From: Bacteroidales bacterium
GTDB taxonomy: Bacteria > Bacteroidota > Bacteroidia > Bacteroidales > P3
Reading direction: 5' to 3'
Assembly: GCA_017429685.1 (NCBI GenBank)
Contig: JAFROL010000016.1
Location: forward strand, 1-54,652
Length of the DNA stretch: 54,652 bases
In this document: positions 25,701 through 34,447 of the stretch, piece by piece
Numbering within the stretch: the first letter of the stretch is position 1
Layout of the letters: each line of letters opens with the position of its first letter
Translations under genes and position numbers: made by a program
Notes under the pieces: generated by a model
Seen by the model: the letters and a program-made list of their open reading frames with translations, nothing else
Told to the model about the DNA's origin: nothing
Database searches by the model: none

Positions 25701-26576
25701 ACTTCGACCGTCGACGACAGTATTACATTCTACAAAAATGCCTCGTCGGAAAACGGATACGACTTTTTCCGATTCTATATCGACGATATTATGCAAGAAG
25801 AGTTGAGTGGCACTGGCAACAACTGGAGCCGCAGTGCCTACTTCGTAACAGCCGGCACACATACATTCCGATTCAGCTACCAGAAAGACTACTCCGTCAA
25901 CGGTGGTAGCGACTGTGCCTGGATCGACGACCTGCACCTGCCCGTCAATGGCACCATCTACAGCCATATCCTTGACAGCACCTGTCAAGGAGCTGACTAT
26001 CAGTTCCGCGACAGCGTGATAAGCACCGAAGGACTCGAAGCAGGAATCTACCACTACGCCGATTCGAACGACAACACGGTGTGCTTCCTTACCCTGGTGC
26101 TCACCTCCACACCCGAAGTGACCATCGAGGGCGGCGACGTCACCATCCGCAAAGGCGAAACCGTTCGCCTCACGGCATCGGGAGCACAGAAATACTTGTG
26201 GAGCAGCGGCGAGACAAGCCCCATTATCGACGTATATCCCACCGAGACAACAACCTACACAGTCACCGGATACAACGGTGCCTGCAGTTCGGAGACATCG
26301 ACAACTATCACCGTCGAAGGCACCATAGGTATCGACAATGTCGAAGACAACAGCCGTCTCGTTGTCTACCCCAACCCCACCAAGGCCGTCATCAACATCG
26401 AATGCCAGCCCGGCACAATAACGCTGACCGACGCAACGGGGCGCATAGTGATTGAAAAAGAAACCAAAACGACACACACCAGCTTCGACCTCACGTCGCT
26501 TGCCAACGGCATCTATTTCGTCGTCACCACTGACTCGAATGGCAACCGAAGCACATCGAAAATAGTGAAAAAATAA
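22770..26576 (+). CDS. Gingipain-type C25 cysteine protease with T9SS tail
   Basis: A 1268-residue secreted protein. The start at 22770 gives the signal MKKILIFAAFICLTTFTMAQ. A pro-region (about 20-240) precedes the C25 caspase-like domain. The likely catalytic His is in NYTAHGSTTSWGD (near residue 455) and the Cys in MIGNCCLTNSF (near 488), followed by FGESLLRKGNNAGAVGYIGGS. Beta-rich Ig-like repeats and a MAM/jelly-roll-like segment (DNTWGNTLWVHGTYPW) follow. The last 75 residues, from VVYPNPTKAVINIECQPG to STSKIVKK, form a type IX sorting domain. It is probably exported and surface-anchored. Specificity (Arg, Lys or other) is not readable. A strong terminator follows. Confidence 0.88.
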   Translation: MKKILIFAAFICLTTFTMAQPCQVKQSDYNTIRLKFNTSEIMVNQIEMFSQTFTTLAMDGFTSQSAEGLPALPTLVKIIEVPLGDGLTFDIEAMNCDTIDGASFSIGTAIAPAQPSRSKSDNSTPTLVMSQKAYSTDAFCGAPVIQLSPIGIARNRNLATIKFNPIRWNPVTNQLIIVKDVTVSIRQRNADIAATKRMQQLYASPAFNSSSNVINSLGSKDNHTNAPLRYTIIAHSSFRGALDEFAAWKTRKGFLVDLVYTDDANVGSTTSSIKNYLQGLYDNATATSPAPTYVLFVGDIAQVPAFYLTAYGENQYSDLSYCCWTGNDNLPDCYYGRFSAQTLAHLTPQISKTLMYEQYTFPDPSYLGTAALIAGVDGGYSSDNAYKYGDPAMDYAAKLYVRTANGFNNIVYYKNNTSFAPAGVTVTGSSQANGTSAALRNLYNSGCGFVNYTAHGSTTSWGDPSFTTNNVAQMTNNNKPMVMIGNCCLTNSFQIDACFGESLLRKGNNAGAVGYIGGSNSTYWTEDFYWTVGIRTNINNTMNTSYDASNLGMYDRLYHSHNETYDKWYLTMGAMVQAGNMAVEASSTSTDMKLYYWQIYHLMGDPSLMPYIHGQASTMTANVPDAAIIGSSTLNITTVPYAYIGFTDQENNLLSAAFADANGNATLHFQPLTNPGEHQIVITAQGYQPYYQSVNVIANGPYVGITSMEPNATLTADGNINFDVTLSNMGVSDASNLSIEFQNLDGSILIDTTGIINLGVGLSAGHQLSLNNVCNGHIWGHTIDQAKATIKVIVRWGNTVNDLSTSTFQFAINADNLKMQNYAIDSSDLRTNGTATITVNNSNIGHATLNNATLSLISLDPAFSVSTSEYTVNNIAVGGTSQQEYTITANGTIPNNRNVVLIQTVNNGFRITHDTINLSFGHSNDIITFEDNTWGNTLWVHGTYPWQIVSQDAYQGTRCARSYNCGSNNSSELSITWTSTVDDSITFYKNASSENGYDFFRFYIDDIMQEELSGTGNNWSRSAYFVTAGTHTFRFSYQKDYSVNGGSDCAWIDDLHLPVNGTIYSHILDSTCQGADYQFRDSVISTEGLEAGIYHYADSNDNTVCFLTLVLTSTPEVTIEGGDVTIRKGETVRLTASGAQKYLWSSGETSPIIDVYPTETTTYTVTGYNGACSSETSTTITVEGTIGIDNVEDNSRLVVYPNPTKAVINIECQPGTITLTDATGRIVIEKETKTTHTSFDLTSLANGIYFVVTTDSNGNRSTSKIVKK

Positions 26577-26602
26577 CATCCATTCTCTGAAATAGAGAAT
26601 CC

Positions 26603-26650
26603 AAGTTGGTCGGATTGGATACAAAAACCCAATCCGACCAACTTATTTTT
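26603..26650 (+). terminator. Intrinsic terminator after the protease
   Basis: A perfect 16-bp stem, AAGTTGGTCGGATTGG (26603-26618) with 26629-26644, followed by ATTTTTT. A second small hairpin, ATTCTCT/AGAGAAT, lies just upstream. Confidence 0.9.
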
Positions 26651-26763
26651 TGCATACGCACAGTACCATAGCAAGTCTATCAAAATAAGCCAACATCATA
26701 TTTTTCAATCATTAAGCAAACTAATCGAAATAAATAATCAAATCGCAGACTAACAAATTCGAT

Positions 26764-26801
26764 TAATTTTGCCATTTATATTCAAATTTATCGTACTTTT
26801 G
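26764..26801 (+). promoter_or_regulatory. Two candidate -7 elements before the decarboxylase
   Basis: TAATTTTG at 26764-26771 and TACTTTTG at 26794-26801 both fit the consensus. The second would give a leader of about 70 bases. The leader contains CCAATCC/GGATTGG, able to pair, and echoing the preceding terminator sequence. Confidence 0.5.
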
Positions 26802-26877
26802 CAACTCAAAATAGCCCAATCCAACCAAAACGGATTGGCAGCAAACAAGGTTATCCATCTTTAAAAAAAACAGAGCT

Positions 26878-28278
26878 ATGAAGAACAAATACTACGATCT
26901 GATCGACCAGACTTTCGAGTTTCCGCAGGACGAATTCCGTACCGAAGACGGCGAACTCTATTTCCACGACATACCGCTGATGGAAGTCATCAAGCAGTAT
27001 GGAACACCCTTGAAGATAACCTATTTACCCAAAATAAGCTCACAGATACAACGCGCCAAACGACTGTTCAACGTAGCCATAGCCAAAACCGACTACCGAG
27101 GCACCTACAACTACTGCTATTGCACCAAAAGCAGCCACTTCAGCTTCGTGATGGAAGAAGCACTGAAGAACGACATCAACCTCGAGACCTCGTCGGCATT
27201 CGACATCAACCTGATTCAGGAACTTTACAACAACGGTCTGATCGACAAAAACATATTCATTGTAAGCAACGGTTTCAAACGCCAGCAGTATATCGACAAC
27301 ATCGCCGAGCTGTACAAGGACGGCTTCCACAACATAGTGCCCATCATCGACAACAAACACGAGATGGCTATGCTCGACGAAGCCTTACAAGACCCTGAAG
27401 TGCCAATGAAGATAGGCATCCGCATAGCCTCCGAAGAGGAACCGAAGTTCGACTTCTACACCTCGCGTCTTGGCATCCGCTACCACGACATTGTCTCGTT
27501 CTACGAAGAGACGATAAAGAACAACCCGAAGTACACCTTCAAGATGCTGCATTTCTTCATCAACACCGGCATCCGCGACACAGCCTACTACTGGAACGAG
27601 CTGGCCAAGTGCGTAAACGTCTACTGCGACCTCAAGCACGTCTGTCCCGAACTCGACTCGCTCAACATCGGCGGCGGATTCCCAATCAAAAACTCGCTGG
27701 CAGCTAACTACGACTACGAATATATGGCCGAAGAAATATTGGCACAGATCAAAAACATATGCACCACCCGCGGCGTCGACGAGCCAAACATCTTCACCGA
27801 ATTCGGCTCATTCACCGTCGGCGAAAGCGGCGCAACGCTCTACAGCATCCTCGACCAAAAACAGCAAAACGACCGCGAGTTGTGGTATATGATCGACTCG
27901 TCGTTCATCACCACCCTGCCCGACACGTGGGGCATCAACCAACGCTTCATAATGCTTCCCATCAACCATTGGGACTGCGAATACCAACGTGTATTCCTCG
28001 GCGGCCTGACGTGCGACAGCGAAGACTACTACAACGCCGACAGCCACGCCAACGCCATCTTCCTGCCCAAACTGCAGAAAGACGAACCCCTATACATCGG
28101 ATTCTTCCACACCGGAGCCTATCAGGAAAGCCTCGGCGGATACGGCGGCATACAGCACTGCCTAATCCCTGCACCAAAACACATCATCATCGACAAGGAC
28201 GAAAACGGAGACTACACCACAAAACTCTTTGCCAAAGAGCAAAGCCACAAGTCGATGCTCAAAATATTAGGCTACTGA
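26878..28278 (+). CDS. Arginine decarboxylase, short fold-type III form
   Basis: A 466-residue PLP enzyme of the alanine-racemase-like fold. YNYCYCTKSSHFSFV carries the candidate PLP lysine; LETSSAFDINLI, FINTGIRDTAYYWNEL, LNIGGGFPIKNSL (phosphate-binding GGG) and FTEFGSFTVGESG follow. LGGLTCDSEDYYN contains the CxSxD active-site motif typical of arginine/diaminopimelate/ornithine decarboxylases. Bacteroidetes carry this compact form annotated as arginine decarboxylase, feeding agmatine to polyamine synthesis. A related amino-acid specificity cannot be ruled out. It is a single-gene unit with its own promoter region. Confidence 0.8.
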   Translation: MKNKYYDLIDQTFEFPQDEFRTEDGELYFHDIPLMEVIKQYGTPLKITYLPKISSQIQRAKRLFNVAIAKTDYRGTYNYCYCTKSSHFSFVMEEALKNDINLETSSAFDINLIQELYNNGLIDKNIFIVSNGFKRQQYIDNIAELYKDGFHNIVPIIDNKHEMAMLDEALQDPEVPMKIGIRIASEEEPKFDFYTSRLGIRYHDIVSFYEETIKNNPKYTFKMLHFFINTGIRDTAYYWNELAKCVNVYCDLKHVCPELDSLNIGGGFPIKNSLAANYDYEYMAEEILAQIKNICTTRGVDEPNIFTEFGSFTVGESGATLYSILDQKQQNDRELWYMIDSSFITTLPDTWGINQRFIMLPINHWDCEYQRVFLGGLTCDSEDYYNADSHANAIFLPKLQKDEPLYIGFFHTGAYQESLGGYGGIQHCLIPAPKHIIIDKDENGDYTTKLFAKEQSHKSMLKILGY

Positions 28279-28434
28279 CTTCAACCGGCAAGCCCAGGAG
28301 AACACACAAAAACAGGCCCCAAAAACTCTCACACAAAACCAAACCGACAAACCGGACACAAAACAAAATTTCAAGTTTACATAACAAATTAGCAAAAGCA
28401 ACGTTACCAAACAAGAAAGAATAAAAAACAAAAA
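28279..28434. other. Gap without a gene
   Basis: A purine-rich stretch between two co-directional genes. It contains no clear promoter consensus, hairpin or reading frame. Confidence 0.4.
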
Positions 28435-29163
28435 ATGAAAAAAATACTATTTGCCATTGCATCGCTGTGCATCATTGCCTCAGCCTCCTCGTGCCAAAAA
28501 AAAGGCACCTATGTAGTAGACACCGACAAGCCTGCCCAACTGAAAAACACCAACGACAGCATTAGCTGGGCTATGGGATTCACGCTGGCACAGAACATCG
28601 CGTCGACAGGCATCAATGTAGACCGCGAGATTATGTTCCAAGCCATCTGCGCCACACTCGACCAAAAGCAGCAGCCTATGACTCAAGAGCAGACTTTCAC
28701 TTTGCTTCAAGAGATTGAGGCAAAAGCCTTCTCCAACAAGACTGCCAACGAGGAAAGACAACTGGCCGAAACGCGTTCACGCGAAGCCGAATACTTCGCC
28801 AAACTGACAAAAGAGAACCCTAATATAAAGAAAAGCGACAAAGGTTTCTACTACGAAGTCATCAAAGAAGGTACAGGACGCCAATGTGAGTACGGCCTCA
28901 TCGCCGTTTTCGACTACAAGGGAAGCTTCATCAACGGACAACTCTACGACCAGACCTACGGCAACCGTCCACCAATCACCCACGCCGTCACCGAAGGTAT
29001 GATGCCCGGCCTGATTGAAGGATTATGCATTATGAAGGAAGGTGGCCACTACCGTTTCTACATCCCTTCCGAACTTGCTTTCGGATCCACCGGAACTGAC
29101 GGCATTCCTCCCTACACCACAGTCATATACGAAGTCGAGCTGCACGAAGTACGAGACTTCTAA
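28435..29163 (+). CDS. FKBP-type peptidyl-prolyl isomerase lipoprotein
   Basis: A signal with lipobox precedes Cys at about residue 20 (MKKILFAIASLCIIASASSC). An N-terminal helical dimerisation part (SWAMGFTLAQNIASTGINVD) comes before the FKBP domain: DKGFYYEVIKEGTGRQC, GSFINGQLYDQTYGNRPP, MMPGLIEGLCIMKEGGHYRFYIPSELAFGSTGTDGIPPYTTVIYEVEL. This is the FkpA/Mip layout of a periplasmic folding helper. The lipid anchor suggests an envelope location. It ends 28 bases from the convergent beta-helix gene. Confidence 0.9.
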   Translation: MKKILFAIASLCIIASASSCQKKGTYVVDTDKPAQLKNTNDSISWAMGFTLAQNIASTGINVDREIMFQAICATLDQKQQPMTQEQTFTLLQEIEAKAFSNKTANEERQLAETRSREAEYFAKLTKENPNIKKSDKGFYYEVIKEGTGRQCEYGLIAVFDYKGSFINGQLYDQTYGNRPPITHAVTEGMMPGLIEGLCIMKEGGHYRFYIPSELAFGSTGTDGIPPYTTVIYEVELHEVRDF

Positions 29164-29191
29164 GCGAGAAATGACTCTATAAAACACACCG

Positions 29192-30730
29192 TTATCGGTC
29201 GTTGATCATATTGACTATACGGCCGCCGTTGAGGTTGACATCTTTGTAATTGATGCGGAAAAGGCCGCTGGTCGAGAAACGGTGCCTTGTGAAGAATAGG
29301 TCGCAGCGTTCGGGACGTCCGTTGCGATAGGTTTTAAGCCCGTTGATTTCTATCGTTTCGATATAGTCGACGGGCTTTTTGCATTCCGACAGGGTACCCG
29401 AAGGCTCGATAATGTCGATGCGCCGCGTAAGGAATGGCAGATTGACAGTCAAATCCTCCACATAAATATTTGGCCAGCATCGCTGGGCCAGTTCTGGGCG
29501 CGGATTGGGCGTGGTGGATTGCAGCATAACATTGACCAACGCGTGATGACGCAGAGTGGCATCGAAGGTGCAATGGCGAATCTTGATGTCGAATGGCGTA
29601 TAGGCGTTGTATGACGAACGGATGCGGACAGGTATGCAGTCAATGAAATGACAACTATCGAACACAACCTCGCCATACATCGACGAAAACTGCGTCTGCT
29701 TGTTGCGGAACGTACAGTTCACCAACCTCGCGTCTCGACCATAACAATGTATGTCAAAACGGTTTACATCGCATTCTCGGAGAGTGATATTGCTGACATT
29801 GTTGGTACCGAAAACACCCCAGGCTGCGTCGGCTTTGAAACGAACGAAAGTGGTGTTCCACACATTGTTCATCCCTATGGCATAGCCGTATGCACCTGGA
29901 TATGAATAAGTAGAATCTATCTGTACATCCTGCACCGTGCAGTTGGCACTGTTGCTGATACTTATGGCGGCGTCGCCGTTGAACCTAGTCTTGGGTGTAG
30001 TTATGTGGACATTGCGAATAACGACATTATTCTGGTTGCTGACTGAAAAGCAATAAGTTTTATGCTTCTCGTTGCGTCCACGGTGGATGGTGACATTTTC
30101 TATAACCTTCTGCTCGGCAGTGACCGGCACATACGAACAAACCGGATCTGCGGCAGGGTTCATATAGGTCGTCACAGGACGGTTAACACTATGTCCATCA
30201 CTGACATATAGAAGGTCGCGACGATAGACCTCATATCCGTATCCGTCGCGGAAAGTCCATTTGTTTTGGTCGGCAACGATAAGGAGATATTCGCCAGCCT
30301 GAAAGTCGGGCACCGAACGGAAATCGCAACTGTCCAGCAAGCGTCGATCTACATTGAGGGGTTTGGCTTTTTCGCCACTAAGGGCGAAAAGAGTGATATC
30401 CTTGTCCGAATCGTTGCGGACAAAGATCACCGTGCCCGCAAAATCGGTATTGTTCGGTAGCGGCATCGTCTGCGCACCGTCGGGGATCTCGAGCCAAATC
30501 GTGTCTATACCGGCGTACGAGACAGGACGTCCGTAGTCTATAGCATCCTTATGGCAGGCGTAAAGCACCTCATAGCGTTCCTTGCCATCCTTGGCGTCGC
30601 GAAGGCCGTATGCCAACGGGTTCAGCGGTTCTCCCTGCATCGTGGTGCCGCTCTGCAGCCGTTCGGGCTGCTGGGTAAAAGCCACAGAACAGAAAAGCAG
30701 CATTGCAGATATTACAGTCAGTCTTTTCAT
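29192..30730 (-). CDS. Secreted right-handed beta-helix protein
   Basis: The start at 30730 gives the signal MKRLTVISAMLLFCSVAFTQQ. The middle shows regular strand-turn repeats of about 22-25 residues (ENVTIHRGRNEKHKTYCFSV, NVVIRNVHITTPKTRFNGD, CTVQDVQIDSTYSY, NTTFVRFKADAAWGVFG, NITLRECDVNRFDIHCYG), the ladder pattern of pectate-lyase or polygalacturonase-like parallel beta-helices. I see no clear catalytic triad of GH28 or PL families. It is probably a surface or periplasmic carbohydrate-related protein. It lies downstream of ileS beyond a terminator. Confidence 0.7.
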   Translation of the reverse strand: MKRLTVISAMLLFCSVAFTQQPERLQSGTTMQGEPLNPLAYGLRDAKDGKERYEVLYACHKDAIDYGRPVSYAGIDTIWLEIPDGAQTMPLPNNTDFAGTVIFVRNDSDKDITLFALSGEKAKPLNVDRRLLDSCDFRSVPDFQAGEYLLIVADQNKWTFRDGYGYEVYRRDLLYVSDGHSVNRPVTTYMNPAADPVCSYVPVTAEQKVIENVTIHRGRNEKHKTYCFSVSNQNNVVIRNVHITTPKTRFNGDAAISISNSANCTVQDVQIDSTYSYPGAYGYAIGMNNVWNTTFVRFKADAAWGVFGTNNVSNITLRECDVNRFDIHCYGRDARLVNCTFRNKQTQFSSMYGEVVFDSCHFIDCIPVRIRSSYNAYTPFDIKIRHCTFDATLRHHALVNVMLQSTTPNPRPELAQRCWPNIYVEDLTVNLPFLTRRIDIIEPSGTLSECKKPVDYIETIEINGLKTYRNGRPERCDLFFTRHRFSTSGLFRINYKDVNLNGGRIVNMINDR

Positions 30731-30755
30731 AATGTGTGCATATAGGTTAAAACAG

Positions 30756-30784
30756 TTTGCGGTGGACTGTTTGTCCACCGCAAA
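30756..30784 (-). terminator. Hairpin after ileS
   Basis: TTTGCGGTGGAC (30756-30767) pairs with GTCCACCGCAAA (30773-30784). On the minus strand a short TTTT follows after CTG, so termination is likely but perhaps partial, allowing some read-through into the beta-helix gene. Confidence 0.7.
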
Positions 30785-30787
30785 GAG

Positions 30788-33700
30788 TCATATTTTATTA
30801 ACGATAATCTTGGCGGGGACGCCGTCAACTATCGTGATTTCCTGCGTTTGCGGCGTGTCGTCGACCGAAGCCACAAGGTCGAGTCGCTCGGCAAGGGTCT
30901 CGCTGCAGATATAGTCGCAGTGACGACGGACTGCATCGTCCCATTGTCCGCTTTGAAGGGTGACGCTGATACGGTCAGTGACATCGAAGCCCTCCTTGCG
31001 GATGTTCTGGATGCGGTTCACCAGCTCGCGGGCTATACCTTCGTCGACAAGCTCGTCGGTGAGGGTGATGTCGAGCGCCACGGTGAGGTTGCCTTCGTTG
31101 GCGACAACCCAGCCGGGAATATCCTGCGTGGCGATGTCGACGTCACTGAGCAGCAGTTCCACAGGCTGCCCGTCGATGCTCAGCTGGCAACGGCCGTTGG
31201 CTTCGAGGTCGTTGATCTGCTGCTGGCTGAATGCCGTGACGGTGGCGGCTATTGACTTCATTATCTTGCCATAGCGCGGTCCGAGGGTCTTGAAGTTGGG
31301 CTTGATGCTCTTGACAAGCAGATTGTTGTCCTTGTCAAGAAACTCCACATCCTTGACGTTCAGCTCGCTGCAAATAAGGTTTTTGACCTGTTCCACCTGC
31401 TGGCGGAAATTGTCGTCGCGCACCGGCAACACAATTTTGGCAAGCGGCTGGCGCACACGCAGGTTGCTTTTCTTGCGCAGCGACAGACCCATCGAGCAAA
31501 TCTTCTGCGCCAGCTGCGTGCGTTCTTCGAGCGACTTGACAATCAGATTCTCGTTAACCTTCGGGAAGGCAGCGTGGTGAACCGACTCGGCATTTTCGCG
31601 ATGCGTCACGCTATTGAGGTCCTGATAGAGACGCTCGCTGAAGAACGGAGCGATAGGCGACATCAGGCGTGCCAGGGTTTCTAGGCAGGTGTAAAGGGTC
31701 TGATAAGCCGAAATCTTGTCGGTCGAGTAGTCGCCCTTCCAGAAGCGGCGGCGGCTAAGGCGCACATACCAGTTGCTCAGATTGGCGTCGACAAACTCCT
31801 GGATGGCACGGCCGGCGCGCGTGGGCTCGTAGTCTGCGAAGGCCTCGTCGACGGTTTTCACCAGCGTGTTCAGCTCGCTGAGAATCCAGCGGTCTATCTC
31901 GGGACGCTCCTCGGGAGCGATATCAGCCTCCTTGTACTCGAAGCCGTCGAGGTTGGCATAGAGGGCAAAGAAACTATATGTATTATACAGAGTTCCAAAC
32001 AGTTTGCGACGCACCTCATCGACACCTTCGGCATCGAACTTCAGGTTGTCCCACGGCTGGCTGTTGGTTATCATATACCAGCGTGTTGCGTCGGGACCGT
32101 ATTTCTTCAGCGTTTCGAACGGGTCGACGCCGTTGCCCAGTCGCTTCGACATCTTGTTGCCGTTCTTGTCGAGCACCAGACCGTTGCTGATGACATTCTT
32201 GAAGGCGACGCTGTCGAAACACATCGTGGCGATGGCGTGGAGGGTGTAGAACCATCCGCGCGTCTGGTCGACGCCCTCGGCGATGAAGTCGGCAGGGAAC
32301 TGGTCCTTGCGCAGCTCCTCGCCCATATAGTGGATCTGGGCGTAAGGCATAGCGCCGCTGTCGAACCACACATCGATCAGGTCGGGCTCGCGGCGCATAG
32401 GCTTGCCGCTGGGCGAAACCAGTATAACATTGTCGATATAAGGACGATGCAGGTCGAAAGACTTCATATCGTCACTTGCATACGGATTTTCTTTCATCAG
32501 TCCTGCGGCGACGGCCTTGTCGATTTCGTCGCGCAGCTGCTTGACGCTGCCGATGCAAATCTCCTCGCGGCCGTCCTCGGTGCGCCAGATTGGCAGCGGC
32601 GTGCCCCAGTAGCGGCTGCGGCTCAGGTTCCAGTCGACGATGTTTTCCAGCCAGTTACCGAAGCGGCCCGTGCCAGTGGCTTCAGGCTTCCAGTTAATGG
32701 TCTTGTTCAGCTCTATCATACGCTCTTTCAGCGCAGTGGTGCGGATAAACCAGCTGTCGAGGGGATAGTAGAGCACCGGCTTGTCGGTACGCCAGCAGTG
32801 GGGATAGCTGTGCGTGTGCTTCTCGCTCTTGAAGAGCTTGCCTTCGCCCTTGAGCATCACCACAATCTCGACGTCGAGGCTCATATCCTTCTCGGTCTTG
32901 GTGGGGTCAAAAGCATTCTTGACAAACTTGCCGGCGTAGGGCGCATACAACTCGGTGTTGACATTGTTTTTAACCCATTCGGCATCAAGGTCTTCGAGCG
33001 GAGCAAAGCGTCCTTGGCGGTCCACCATAGGCATCTGCTTGCCGTCGCGGTCGTAGAGCAGCAGGTCGCCGATGCCGGCCTTCTTGGCCACGCGGGCGTC
33101 GTCGGCACCGAAGGTGGGCGCGATGTGGACTATACCGGTACCGTCCTCGGTGGTGACATAGTCGCCCAAGATGATGCGGAAAGCCTCGTCGTCGTTTGCC
33201 TGACGGTGGGTCTGGGCGGCGCTGTCCACCACGGTGGGTTTCACCCAGGGAATCAGCTGTTCGTAGCGCAGGCCTTCAAGGTCAGTACCCTTGCATTCGG
33301 CAACGACCTTATATTTCGGTTCCTCGCCGTCCTTAGTCGGGAACATACTGCCAACCAAGGCTTTGGCCATAACTATGCGACACGGCTCGTTGGTGTAGGG
33401 ATGCACCGTCTCGAGCAGCACATAGTCGATCGAAGGACCGACGCAGAGGGCTGTGTTGCTCGGCAGGGTCCAGGGCGTTGTGGTCCAAGCGATAGCGTAA
33501 GTCTTTAACGCAGTCTTGAATGCAGCAGCCAGCTTTCCGCTTTCCGCTTTCAGTTCGAACATCGCCACGCAGGTGGTGTCCTTCACGTCGCGGTAGCAGC
33601 CGGGCAGGTTCAGCTCGTGGCTCGACAGGCCTGTGCCGGCGGCGGGACTGAAGGGCTGGATGGTGTAGCCCTTATAAAGCAAACCTTTGTCGTACAGCTT

Positions 33701-34192
33701 CTTGAGCAGAAACCAGAGGGTCTCGATATATTCGTTTTCAAAGGTGATGTAAGGATTCTTGAGGTCGACCCAGTAGCCCATCTGCTTCGTCAGTTCGTCC
33801 CACAAATCCTTGTATTTCAGCACCTCGGTGCGGCAGGCGTGATTGTATTCGTCCACGCTGATTTTCTTGCCGATATCCTCCTTGGTGATGCCGAGGGTTT
33901 TCTCCACGCCCAGCTCAACGGGCAGGCCGTGGGTGTCCCAACCCGCCTTGCGGTCCACGTGGAAGCCCTTCTGCGCCTTGTAGCGGCAGAAGACATCCTT
34001 GATGGTACGGGCCATAACGTGATGAATACCAGGTTTTCCGTTGGCCGACGGGGGGCCGTCGTAGAACACGAAAGCCGGATGGCCTTCGCTGAGTTTCTGA
34101 CCTTTCTCGAAGGTCTCGTTTTCTTCCCACCAGCGACGCACTTCTTCGCCGATGCGGGTCAAATCAAGCTGCTTATATTCGTTGTATTTCAT
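30788..34192 (-). CDS. ileS: Isoleucyl-tRNA synthetase
   Basis: A 1134-residue class I synthetase. It shows GKPGIHHVMARTIKDVF (HIGH-equivalent), the editing-domain motif AWTTTPWTLPSNTA, RYWGTPLPIW and KNGNKMSKRLGNG (KMSKR). The long C-terminal anticodon-binding region is of the eukaryote-like/Bacteroidetes type. ATG 34192 is preferred to a TTG two codons upstream that overlaps a promoter-like sequence. It charges tRNA-Ile and edits valine. Before AWTTTPWTL the chain reads ELKAESGKLAAAFKTALKTY; the AESGK part is written by three GGAAAGC-type heptamers and looks like a translated repeat remnant. Confidence 0.95.
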   Translation of the reverse strand: MKYNEYKQLDLTRIGEEVRRWWEENETFEKGQKLSEGHPAFVFYDGPPSANGKPGIHHVMARTIKDVFCRYKAQKGFHVDRKAGWDTHGLPVELGVEKTLGITKEDIGKKISVDEYNHACRTEVLKYKDLWDELTKQMGYWVDLKNPYITFENEYIETLWFLLKKLYDKGLLYKGYTIQPFSPAAGTGLSSHELNLPGCYRDVKDTTCVAMFELKAESGKLAAAFKTALKTYAIAWTTTPWTLPSNTALCVGPSIDYVLLETVHPYTNEPCRIVMAKALVGSMFPTKDGEEPKYKVVAECKGTDLEGLRYEQLIPWVKPTVVDSAAQTHRQANDDEAFRIILGDYVTTEDGTGIVHIAPTFGADDARVAKKAGIGDLLLYDRDGKQMPMVDRQGRFAPLEDLDAEWVKNNVNTELYAPYAGKFVKNAFDPTKTEKDMSLDVEIVVMLKGEGKLFKSEKHTHSYPHCWRTDKPVLYYPLDSWFIRTTALKERMIELNKTINWKPEATGTGRFGNWLENIVDWNLSRSRYWGTPLPIWRTEDGREEICIGSVKQLRDEIDKAVAAGLMKENPYASDDMKSFDLHRPYIDNVILVSPSGKPMRREPDLIDVWFDSGAMPYAQIHYMGEELRKDQFPADFIAEGVDQTRGWFYTLHAIATMCFDSVAFKNVISNGLVLDKNGNKMSKRLGNGVDPFETLKKYGPDATRWYMITNSQPWDNLKFDAEGVDEVRRKLFGTLYNTYSFFALYANLDGFEYKEADIAPEERPEIDRWILSELNTLVKTVDEAFADYEPTRAGRAIQEFVDANLSNWYVRLSRRRFWKGDYSTDKISAYQTLYTCLETLARLMSPIAPFFSERLYQDLNSVTHRENAESVHHAAFPKVNENLIVKSLEERTQLAQKICSMGLSLRKKSNLRVRQPLAKIVLPVRDDNFRQQVEQVKNLICSELNVKDVEFLDKDNNLLVKSIKPNFKTLGPRYGKIMKSIAATVTAFSQQQINDLEANGRCQLSIDGQPVELLLSDVDIATQDIPGWVVANEGNLTVALDITLTDELVDEGIARELVNRIQNIRKEGFDVTDRISVTLQSGQWDDAVRRHCDYICSETLAERLDLVASVDDTPQTQEITIVDGVPAKIIVNKI
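33532..33552 (-). repeat. Three heptamers inside ileS
   Basis: Three heptamers, reading GCTTTCC, GCTTTCC and GCTTTCA on the plus strand, are in frame within the editing domain. They use the same word as the arms in the GH3 gene, without a second arm. Confidence 0.5.
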
Positions 34193-34262
34193 ATACAAAA
34201 ATAATACATTATTATCACTCTATCAATACATTGCACCGCCAGGTCGCGATGCAACCAACCTA

Positions 34263-34270
34263 CAAAGATA
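34263..34270 (-). promoter_or_regulatory. -7 element upstream of ileS
   Basis: TATCTTTG on the minus strand, giving a leader of about 65 bases. A second TATTTTTG at 34203-34196 is too close to the start to serve ATG 34192. I see no T-box structure. Confidence 0.5.
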
Positions 34271-34447
34271 CAAAAAAAATGGAAAACAGCAGTTTTTTTG
34301 TCCAACGGCGCCAAAAAATATGACAATCCGCCGCTCTCAAACCACTATTCAACATTCACTCGAAAAATTTCCGACACCGCAGGCAATAAAAGACGAAAAA
34401 CGCCGTTAAACGATTTGAAAAAGAAACATAATCACACAACCTCCCCA

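Noticed and set aside
32237-33508. Long plus-strand open frame over ileS
   Set aside because: A shadow of the synthetase gene without recognisable motifs.
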